A stretch of DNA of 38,990 bases from a virus. Below, in pieces: positions 32,275 to 38,990 of the stretch; within the stretch, counting starts at the first letter, position 1, and each line of letters opens with the position of its first letter. The DNA lies in IMG/VR virus record IMGVR_UViG_3300012270_000008, positions 1-38,990 of that record; one strand, 5' to 3'. The position numbers and the translations under genes are program-made. The notes under the pieces were generated by a model. It was given only the letters and a program-made list of their open reading frames with translations, had not been told where the DNA came from and did no database searches.

Positions 32275-33477
32275 GTGAGCGATGCAATTGTAAAAGAAAC
32301 TCGGCGTAATGAACTCAGACCGGACATTCTGTCCGTAAACAGTTTACATTGCTGGCCTGGACAGATATCTTCTCCTCGGCTGCAGATGTTTGGTAGTCAC
32401 ATCAGTCAGAGTTTGACAACCGTAGGGGCCAGTGAACGCCGTTGCTTTACCGGTATGGAACCTAAGTTCGGTAAGTACACGTTTGGGGTTCGACTTGAAC
32501 ACGATGCTCGGGTGATCAAACTCATCACCCGATACCCTCGCACACTGGGCGATAACACCATTAAAGAAAGTCCGGAAAGCATTCTGATCTACGAGTACGA
32601 TCGACGGCTGTCCAGTGGTCAGATGGTTAAGGAAGTGGATTTCATCAGTTGCCCCAGCCATCACACGCTGCATCAGAACTTTGGTTATCGCTATAAGTAT
32701 CTGGACGCGCCATCGGACTACATTGGCGAAGGTGAGGTTCTCGCTCAAAGCCCTGCCATCGCTGAAAACGGCAACTACAAATTCGGTCTGGAAGCCAACG
32801 TCGCTATGATGTCGGTACCTCAGATCATTGAAGACGGTGTGGTGGCCAGCGAGTCTTTCTGTAAACGAATGACCACAACGGGCATCGAGACATACGTGAT
32901 CAGCTTCGGTAAGAACAAATACCCACTGAACATCTACGGCGACTACGACAATTACAAGATCCACCCAGACATCGGCGAACACGTTGGTGAGGACGGTATC
33001 TTGATGGCGATGCGTCGGTACGACGACGAGTTGGCTCCGGTCAACATGTCTCGAGCTGCTTTGAGGAAACCTGATTTTAAGTACGACGAGTGTGTCTACG
33101 TAGAGCCAGGTGCTAAGATTGTGGACATCCGAGTCAGTCATGACGAGCGTCTGCGCGGCGTGATCCGTGGTAAAGGTATGAACACCCCGGTGGGCATGCA
33201 CGACCAACCCGACAAGTATTTGACGGCAGACCAAGTGTTCTACCGCTCGGTACTGAACGAGTACAAACGTCTGTTCGCTTCTCGTAAAGACGCTTTGCGC
33301 ATCACCCCTCGGTTCCACAACCTATTGGTACAAGCGCAAGCGGCGACCACCTCTGGTGACAAGCGTCGGATGATGCGAACGTATCGGGGGGTGCCAATCG
33401 ACGAGTGGCGTATTGAGATCACAGTTGAGTATCCCATCGTCCCCACGATTGGGTTTAAGTTGACAGGGTGTCATGGT
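32275..33477 (+). CDS. Non-virion RNA polymerase beta C-terminal half, exon 1 (phiKZ gp71-like)
   Basis: The first 401 codons of an interrupted gene. GTG start with AAGGAG 6 bases upstream. The exon ends in GFKLTGCHG, the first half of the RpoB motif KxAGRHGNKG that is invariant across bacterial beta subunits, and the frame hits a stop six codons later inside the intron. Joined to exon 2 it gives KLTGCHG-DKTKGVLCDIVKDEDMP, matching RpoB around the active centre (HGNKGV...EDMP). The mature protein is about 693 residues. In phiKZ the equivalent subunit, gp71-73, is likewise encoded by two exons. The beta N-half (phiKZ gp123-like) is not in this window. Confidence 0.88.
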
Positions 33478-33834
33478 GATGCGACTCTAAATTAACAGAT
33501 ATGAAGTTAGAGTCTGTCCGCCTCAGCAGCGATGTTGGGTGCGAATCTCTTTGAATTGCTGGGACGTCTTATTAGACGTACGCACCACTGTCGTGGGGAA
33601 ACCACACGATCACGGTCTGAAAAGCGTACGGTAGAGACAATCAGCAGCGAAGCTTCTACGTACTGTCGTGAGGCAGGATAGGAAGAACGTTCAACGACCA
33701 AGGCCTTACCAGCCTGTAGGGGTCAAGCGACCCCGAAGTGGAGAGCGTCTCACTGAGACGAAGATATGGTCTGGTCCTTATGGAGACATAGGGCGGGTGT
33801 CTTAGCACACCGGCTGCACGTAGCGAGTGTAGTG
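33478..33834 (+). ncRNA. Self-splicing group I intron, ORF-less
   Basis: A 357-base intron. The 5' exon ends in T (GGT) and the intron ends in G, the two rules of group I splice sites, and the junction restores a continuous beta subunit. The core is visible: P-like AATTGCTGGGA (33554-33564), Q-like ATCAGCAGC with GAAGC (about 33640-33653), R-like GTTCAACGACCA (33689-33700) and S-like AAGATATGGTC (33761-33771). P4 pairs TGCTG with CAGCA; P7 pairs GACCA (33696-33700) with TGGTC (33767-33771). Local hairpins ACGTCT/AGACGT (33564-33579) and GTGG-GGAAA-CCAC support P5-type stems. There is no homing-endonuclease frame, whereas the phiKZ intron is reported to hold the gene 72 HNH endonuclease. P1 was not resolved by eye. 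Confidence 0.85.
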
Positions 33835-34713
33835 GACAAAACGAAAGGCGTACTTTGCGACATTGTTAAGGACGAAGACATGCCCGTGGACGCTGACGGC
33901 AACCGGGCAGAGTTGATCATGGATGGCCTATCGACTATTAAGCGGATGAACGTGTCTCGCTGTATGGAGCAGTATCTGAACGCATGCTCTCGAGACGTGA
34001 CGAAGAAAATTCAGGCGATGGTAAAGTCAGGCGAATCCAAGGAAGAGATCAACAACTATTTGATGCCGTATTATCAGATCGTCAGTCCTCGTATGGTTGA
34101 CTTGGTCTCGAAGAAGGGTATGGTGACCGATGAACATCTAGCGGCGATCGTTGAGGATGGAATCTATCTGTGGCAGCCTACTGATAACGAGGTGGAGCCC
34201 ATGGATGTAATCAAGCAACTCAACGAGCACTATGCTCCTACCTTTGGTCCAGTCACATACCGTGGCATGGGCGGTGAGATGAAACGCACGGCGAACAAGG
34301 TACTGATCGGGAGCATGTACATCATGTTGCTCGAGAAGACCGGTCGTAACTGGGCAGGTGTGGCCTCATCCAAACTCAGTCACTTCGGTACCCCAGCGAA
34401 GTTGACCAGCGCGGATCGTCACAGTCAACCTGGTCGTAACCAACCGATCCGATTCGGTGAATCCGAGGGTCGTCTGTTCGTCGCCATGGTTGGCGGTCGA
34501 GAAACGGCGGAACTCTTCGATCGGACCAACAACCCCGTGGTTCGTAAAGTGATTCAGGAACGGATCTTACGAGAAGCCAAACCCACCGCTATCGAGAGCA
34601 TCATTGACAGGAAGAAGTACCCCAGCGGCAACGGTCGCGTCTTGTCCTTGATACGCCACTTCGGTGAGTGTGCAGGTTGGCGCTTCAAACGTGAGGTAAC
34701 ACATAATGACTAA
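33835..34713 (+). CDS. Non-virion RNA polymerase beta C-terminal half, exon 2 (phiKZ gp73-like)
   Basis: Codons 402 to 693 of the spliced gene, beginning DKTKGVLCDIVKDEDMP, the RpoB segment after HGNKG. Later MNVSRCMEQYL matches RpoB MNIGQILExHLG, and MYIMLLEKTGR with RFGESEGRLFVAMVGG match the RpoB C-terminal HMV(D)DK.. and QPVRFGEME segments. An ATG at 33766 opens a longer frame but lies inside the S element of the intron, has no ribosome binding site, and its first 23 residues are intronic. The end overlaps the beta-prime C-half start by 8 bases. Confidence 0.88.
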   Translation, partial: DKTKGVLCDIVKDEDMPVDADGNRAELIMDGLSTIKRMNVSRCMEQYLNACSRDVTKKIQAMVKSGESKEEINNYLMPYYQIVSPRMVDLVSKKGMVTDEHLAAIVEDGIYLWQPTDNEVEPMDVIKQLNEHYAPTFGPVTYRGMGGEMKRTANKVLIGSMYIMLLEKTGRNWAGVASSKLSHFGTPAKLTSADRHSQPGRNQPIRFGESEGRLFVAMVGGRETAELFDRTNNPVVRKVIQERILREAKPTAIESIIDRKKYPSGNGRVLSLIRHFGECAGWRFKREVTHND

Positions 34714-36640
34714 ACCCGTAATAATGAAAGCCAGAGACGTTATAGCCCTTACCAAAGATCAGTTGTGGGCTTTGCCCCACGCTGACTCTTTGGAGTTGGT
34801 GTTTGACGACGGTAAGATTAAGACTACCGTCAAGCGAACGATCTACTGTGCGTATATGTGGAACGTCCACCGGCGGTACCCAAAGACCCCGTTGCTCACA
34901 CGGCATCACATGGGTATGGATCGGATCTCTGGCAAAGTCCACAGCACGCTACTGGAATCAATCTATCGAGACTGGTACGACACATACCGAGGTGAATCTG
35001 AGTACAACCGAGAAGACTGCTGGAAGTTGCTGTACGAGACGGTGAATGAGATCTACAACGATTTCACTCAACGCATCGACGATCACGTTGCGACATTAAG
35101 CATCCTGGATTTTATGGAGGTATTGGATACTCCAGAGATTCGCGACGCCAATCAAAGCGTGGTCCCTACGCAGAAATCCATCGATGACACGTACGACGTC
35201 ATCTCCAAATCTCTCAACGAGGATCAGTCTCTCAACAACAACGCCATTGCTCAAGCAGTGCGGTCTAACTTGGTCGACATCAAGCAAGTGTGTCAGTGCG
35301 TGGGGCCTCGGGGGTTCGTAACCGAGATCGACTCTACCATTTACAAACAACCCATCACGGTCGGGTATGCGAAAGGCATCATGTCGCTGTACGATTCGAT
35401 GATCGAGTCTCGGTCAGCGGCAAAGGCGTTGATGTTTGCCAAAGACCCGCTGGCTCAGTGCGAGTACTTTAACCGAAAGCTCCAGTTAGTGGGACAAGTG
35501 GTCACCGACATCGCTCCTGGCGATTGCGGTACTCAACACTACATGAGCTGGAAGGTAGAGTCTTCAGAACTGAAGGTCATGGACGGCATTCACTACGTGG
35601 ACAACGGGGTGGTGAAGCCAATCGGGCCAACGGATCATCACCTGGTCGGACAGATCCTACAGTTACGTACGCCGTTTGGCTGCGTGCATCCGGATCGTCA
35701 AACCGTGTGTGAGACGTGTTACGGTCAACTGGCCCACTCCATCCCAGATGGTACGGTGCCCGGTCACATCGCAGCCATCTCCATAGGTGAGAAGACCTCT
35801 CAGCTGGTATTGTCGACCAAACACGTCGATGGCTCCAGTAAGGTGGATGACATCGACTTGGGTGAGTTGTATTCACGGTACTTGGTTCCAGGAGCAGAGG
35901 ACAACACGCTACGCCTGAGTCGAGACTTGAAAGGACTGCCGGTTAAGATCGTGATTCCCTCAGACGGCGCTAAGAGCCTTCCCGACATCTACAACATCAT
36001 CAACTTGGAAGAAGTGAACGTAGCCCGCTTGACTGAAATGTCAGACGTGGTGTTCCAAGTAGGACGTGAAGAAGATGAGGGCGGTATGCATGAAATCGCC
36101 GTACCCGTCTCTATGGGTTCTCGACTGGGGTCACTGACGTCGGAAGCACTGTATTACATCAAAGAGCATGGGTATGGTGTGGATGAGAAAGGAGACTATG
36201 TGGTGGATTTGCATTCGTGGGACACGAGTATCGCGTTGTTCGAATTGCCTTTGAAGCACATCAACATGTTGGACTATCAGGACAGCGTGGAATCGGTGAT
36301 ACTGTCGGTCGATAAGAAACACGGGTTGAGCAGGTTCGAAGATCCCGTAGATGGGATTAAGTATCTACTCGCGTTGATCAGTTCTAAGCTGACCATCAAC
36401 CTGTCTCACGTCATGACCATTGCGTATGCGGTGTCAGCGGTTGATCCTAAAGGCGCAGATTACCGTCTGCCCCGTGGTGGTGAGGACTTTAAGTTCGTGC
36501 CAATCGGTGACCTCATGGTTAACCGATCCATGGGTGCTATGATGGCCTACGAGCGTCAGGAACAACCGTTTACGAACCCCGAGACGTACATGGTTAAGAA
36601 CCGACCCCGTCATCCGATGGACGCGCTCCTGATCGGCTAG
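34706..36640 (+). CDS. Non-virion RNA polymerase beta-prime, C-terminal half (phiKZ gp74-like)
   Basis: A 644-residue subunit. GIMSLYDSMIESRSAAKALM (224-243) followed by RKLQLVGQVVTDIAPGDCGT (257-276) matches the RpoC bridge-helix and following region (GARKGLxDTA... RRLVDVAQDVVI...DCGT). GHIAAISIGEKTSQLVLSTKH (353-373) matches the RpoC trigger-loop segment GxIAAQSIGEPGTQLTMRTFH. C326, C335 and C338 (CxxxxxxxxCETC) can form the second zinc site of beta-prime. Together with the gene at 19901 it makes a complete beta-prime. The start overlaps the previous stop, ribosome binding site GTGAGGT. Confidence 0.92.
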   Translation: MTKPVIMKARDVIALTKDQLWALPHADSLELVFDDGKIKTTVKRTIYCAYMWNVHRRYPKTPLLTRHHMGMDRISGKVHSTLLESIYRDWYDTYRGESEYNREDCWKLLYETVNEIYNDFTQRIDDHVATLSILDFMEVLDTPEIRDANQSVVPTQKSIDDTYDVISKSLNEDQSLNNNAIAQAVRSNLVDIKQVCQCVGPRGFVTEIDSTIYKQPITVGYAKGIMSLYDSMIESRSAAKALMFAKDPLAQCEYFNRKLQLVGQVVTDIAPGDCGTQHYMSWKVESSELKVMDGIHYVDNGVVKPIGPTDHHLVGQILQLRTPFGCVHPDRQTVCETCYGQLAHSIPDGTVPGHIAAISIGEKTSQLVLSTKHVDGSSKVDDIDLGELYSRYLVPGAEDNTLRLSRDLKGLPVKIVIPSDGAKSLPDIYNIINLEEVNVARLTEMSDVVFQVGREEDEGGMHEIAVPVSMGSRLGSLTSEALYYIKEHGYGVDEKGDYVVDLHSWDTSIALFELPLKHINMLDYQDSVESVILSVDKKHGLSRFEDPVDGIKYLLALISSKLTINLSHVMTIAYAVSAVDPKGADYRLPRGGEDFKFVPIGDLMVNRSMGAMMAYERQEQPFTNPETYMVKNRPRHPMDALLIG

Positions 36641-36651
36641 GGTAGGAGACT

Positions 36652-38190
36652 ATGCTCCCACGTACGAAAATCACCACCTACTCCCACGGGCTCTCTATTG
36701 AGCCCGGTAGTCAGCGTTGCAGAGAGGCCGTACTGGATTTCTGTCAAACGCTGATACAGTGGGAGTATACCAAGAAACCCCCGACATGGCGACCGGTTCG
36801 AACGATGAAGAAGGTCTATGCGGGGGCGACTCGAGATCGCAAGGAATTTCGATTCCATCGCAACTTGTTTAAAGACTTGATGCAGCATCTCCAAGCGTAC
36901 GGGTTGAGGACGTCCAACATGGACATTGTGGACAAACCCCCAACCGAACCGCTACGAGTAACCTTTCCGGTAAATGAAGACGTAGTGCCTCGAGATTACC
37001 AAGTCGGTCTGATTGATTTCTTGGGGGACTTCTCACTACGAACCAAAGTCACCAACCTCCAAACAGGAAAAGGAAAAACCTTAAGTGCGTTGATGGCCAT
37101 GGTGAAGATCGGAATGCGAACGGCGATTCAATTACGCGGGGGTTACGTCTCCCGCTGGATCGATGACCTTGAAGGCTTATTCAGCTTTAAGAAAGGAGAC
37201 ATCCTAGTCATTCGAGGTCGCGACGCGTTATTGTCACTGATCAACATGGCTAAAGCCGACGACCTTCAAGCTAAGGTCATCATCATCACCAACAAGACCC
37301 TCTACAAGCTGTTTGAAGAGTTCGAAAAGGACGGATCTGATAACTACTACGGCATCCGACCAGAAGAGCTCTACGACCTTCTCAGGGCGGGTCTGCGCAT
37401 TGTGGACGAAGTGCACGAAGATTATCACCTAAGCTTCCGCACCGACATCTATAGCAACGTGTCAAGTTCTATTCATTTGTCCGCCACCTTAGATACGGAA
37501 GATGTCTTTCGACGTCAGATGTATGACATCGCCTTACCTCAGCAATACTGGTACAAAGGCGTTGAGTACGATAAGTACATTCAGAGCTACGCCATGTTTT
37601 ACGCCACCACCAGCGAGTCACTGCCAAAGCTGAAGTTGAGTGAGCGAGGGCAGGACAGCTACTCCCACGGGGCGTATGAGAAATCCATCCTTAGACAGAA
37701 GGTGTTGAAAGACACATACCTGGAGATTTGCCGCTACCCCATCCAGCGTTTCTACATCGAAGACGATTGGCAAGGGGGTCAGAAGTGTATTGTCTTTTGC
37801 TATCTGGTGGAGTTCTGCGTAGTCTTGCGGGATTACCTCCGAGGCATCTACCCCGAACTGAACATTCGAGAGTTTGTGGCAGAGACCGATGAGAAAGTGT
37901 TGAAGGAGGCCGACATCATCGTCAGCACCATCAAATCGGCGGGCACGGCACAAGACATCCCGGACCTGAAGGTCTCGGTATTGACACAGGCGGTGCGTAA
38001 GAAAGAAGCGAACATCCAGACACTGGGTCGTTTGCGGAAACTCAAGCGCTGGCCCAACGTCACCCCGGTGTTTGTGTATCTCAACAACACCAGCATTGAA
38101 ACCCACATGAAGTACCACGAAGCTAAGAAAGAGATCTTTCAAGGCAAGGTACTCAGTCAGCGAGAAGAACACATCCCGCTGCGGTTGTAA
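36652..38190 (+). CDS. SF2 DNA/RNA helicase, UvsW-like (phiKZ gp75-like)
   Basis: A 512-residue superfamily 2 helicase. Motifs in order: Q-like PRDYQVGLIDFL (113-124); Walker A QTGKGKT (137-143); DEVH at 252-255; SAT at 277-279; motif VI-like QTLGRLRK near 460. The N-terminal ~100 residues are an accessory domain like that of T4 UvsW, which remodels replication forks and R-loops. Eleven bases separate it from beta-prime C, so the RNA polymerase and helicase are co-transcribed. A role in transcription or in resolving replication intermediates is inferred from context. Confidence 0.85.
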   Translation: MLPRTKITTYSHGLSIEPGSQRCREAVLDFCQTLIQWEYTKKPPTWRPVRTMKKVYAGATRDRKEFRFHRNLFKDLMQHLQAYGLRTSNMDIVDKPPTEPLRVTFPVNEDVVPRDYQVGLIDFLGDFSLRTKVTNLQTGKGKTLSALMAMVKIGMRTAIQLRGGYVSRWIDDLEGLFSFKKGDILVIRGRDALLSLINMAKADDLQAKVIIITNKTLYKLFEEFEKDGSDNYYGIRPEELYDLLRAGLRIVDEVHEDYHLSFRTDIYSNVSSSIHLSATLDTEDVFRRQMYDIALPQQYWYKGVEYDKYIQSYAMFYATTSESLPKLKLSERGQDSYSHGAYEKSILRQKVLKDTYLEICRYPIQRFYIEDDWQGGQKCIVFCYLVEFCVVLRDYLRGIYPELNIREFVAETDEKVLKEADIIVSTIKSAGTAQDIPDLKVSVLTQAVRKKEANIQTLGRLRKLKRWPNVTPVFVYLNNTSIETHMKYHEAKKEIFQGKVLSQREEHIPLRL

Positions 38191-38213
38191 CGACTCACCT
38201 AGAGGTAACTGTA

Positions 38214-38438
38214 ATGACCATGGTTTTAATTTTCCTTGTAGGGTTAGGCTGCGTGCCTGCCATCTTCGGATCGATGATGCTCTTTCACGTCTTCATTCGA
38301 AAGAAGAGTGCCCCGGTGGACAAGTCAAACCGGATTAATCATCTTCGACTGGTCTGGTTCGCCATGACGCGGGAAACCTTGTTTGTTGAATTGTTCTCTT
38401 GGTTGAAGAACGACGAATACGATAACGTCAAAGATTAA
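38214..38438 (+). CDS. Small membrane protein
   Basis: A 74-residue protein with one N-terminal hydrophobic segment (VLIFLVGLGCVPAIFGSMML, residues 4-23) followed by a positive patch (IRKKSAPVDKSNR), which predicts a cytoplasmic C-terminal domain of about 45 residues with an acidic end (KNDEYDNVKD). Ribosome binding site AGAGGT. It could be a host inner-membrane protein such as a superinfection-exclusion or infection-vesicle factor; no family recognised. Confidence 0.65.
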   Translation: MTMVLIFLVGLGCVPAIFGSMMLFHVFIRKKSAPVDKSNRINHLRLVWFAMTRETLFVELFSWLKNDEYDNVKD

Positions 38439-38512
38439 ACCTATCCCTCAATAATGGAATGAGGGTATCCAGCATGGACGCGGATGTACCTTAACCCAAA
38501 GAGAAAGTAGAT

Positions 38513-38990
38513 ATGAAAAAGATCGCTAAGTTCAATCCGAACATTCGTAACGTTGGTGACGTTCTCACTACCAGCGTAGCTTGGGGACTGCATGCAGATG
38601 TCCATAATGTGGACACCCACCTGACGAGGAGCTACAATCTTCTCAACGCGTCAGAACGAATCAAGATAGACCTCCCGGCCATTCATAAGGGCACCGTTGA
38701 ATTGATGCCATTGATTCTTGACATCGTTCGCCAGCTTCGACCTGAAGGATTTGTAGCGTTACACAATCCGAGATCGTCAAAGCCTATCGAGAAATACGGG
38801 AGAGCTCAGACAACCTTCTTTGCCGAAACCGATGACGGTGAATCGGTATTGCACATGATCCAGGCAGATCGGTATCCACACCCGATCCTTGAGAAGCGGG
38901 GTCAGAAGCTGTACTTTGTAAGTGACTACTACATCTACCCCGATCGTGTTGACGATGTCATTCATCGAGAAATCCAAGTGTTTGACAGCG
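38513..38990 (+). CDS. Hypothetical protein, 3' end outside window
   Basis: Read directly from the sequence: 159 residues from the ATG at 38513 (MKKIAKFNPNIRNVGDVLTT...) with no stop before the window edge. Ribosome binding site AGAAAGTAG is weak. Mixed helix and strand, with a Lys/Arg-rich region about residues 90-105 and an acidic/aromatic stretch (YFVSDYYIYPDRVDD) near the cut. Not recognised. Confidence 0.6.
   Translation, partial: MKKIAKFNPNIRNVGDVLTTSVAWGLHADVHNVDTHLTRSYNLLNASERIKIDLPAIHKGTVELMPLILDIVRQLRPEGFVALHNPRSSKPIEKYGRAQTTFFAETDDGESVLHMIQADRYPHPILEKRGQKLYFVSDYYIYPDRVDDVIHREIQVFDS

Noticed and set aside
32344-33318. 324-codon leftward frame inside the beta C-half
   Set aside because: Shadow of a strongly supported polymerase gene; His/Val-rich translation typical of antisense frames.
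33766-33834. ATG start for a separate gene upstream of exon 2
   Set aside because: The ATG lies in the S element of the group I intron, has no Shine-Dalgarno, and only the part from 33835 matches RpoB.
33478-33834. Intein instead of intron in the beta subunit
   Set aside because: The frame stops six codons into the insert, and the insert shows group I RNA core elements, so protein splicing is excluded.

Overview
The window is a contiguous block of a nucleus-forming jumbo phage genome of the phiKZ type (Chimalliviridae). Four hallmarks are readable from the proteins: the phage tubulin PhuZ (8695-9651), the nuclear shell protein chimallin (17958-19823), a split multisubunit non-virion RNA polymerase (19901-21364, 27235-28794, the interrupted gene 32275-34713, and 34706-36640) and a large terminase of the phiKZ kind (2-2068). 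The gene order terminase, HDOD protein, PhuZ, DNA polymerase, shell, beta-prime N-half, sigma-like subunit, beta C-half, beta-prime C-half, helicase follows the phiKZ order (gp25, gp39, gp44, gp54, gp55, gp68, gp71-73, gp74 and gp75 by my recollection). The host cannot be read from the sequence; a gammaproteobacterium such as Pseudomonas is the default guess. I saw no tRNA, CRISPR array, integrase or insertion sequence.

Layout. 0-4 kb: terminase, a small partner, and a YbaK-like/HDOD host-type regulator. 4-8.5 kb: a leftward gene, a roughly 830-base gene-free stretch with a folded RNA and its own UUCG terminator, three small genes and a second leftward gene. 8.6-10.1 kb: PhuZ followed by a second folded non-coding RNA. 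10.1-14.2 kb: nine small unknown genes, several alike in architecture. 14.3-17.6 kb: a B-family DNA polymerase without an exonuclease domain, and a leftward gene. 17.6-21.4 kb: a structured leader, chimallin and RNA polymerase beta-prime N-half. 21.4-27.1 kb: an operon-like run of unknown genes, an SbcD/Mre11-like nuclease and an SSB-like protein. 27.2-38.2 kb: the remaining RNA polymerase subunits, two possible structural proteins and an SF2 helicase. A small membrane protein and a gene cut by the window edge close the window.

How it works together. An extended AT-rich promoter-like element with core ATATYAY recurs in the gaps before the 6.2 kb operon, PhuZ, the small-gene cluster, the sigma-like subunit and the beta C-half, with a degenerate copy before chimallin. 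It resembles the TATATTAC early promoter of phiKZ. That fits early transcription by the injected virion polymerase of the genes that build the nucleus, the spindle and the next polymerase. PhuZ and chimallin additionally share an 18-base perfect palindrome with core TTGCGCAA at the same distance from the start codon. The RNA polymerase beta subunit is interrupted at its conserved KLTGxHG motif by a 357-base group I intron that carries no homing-endonuclease ORF.
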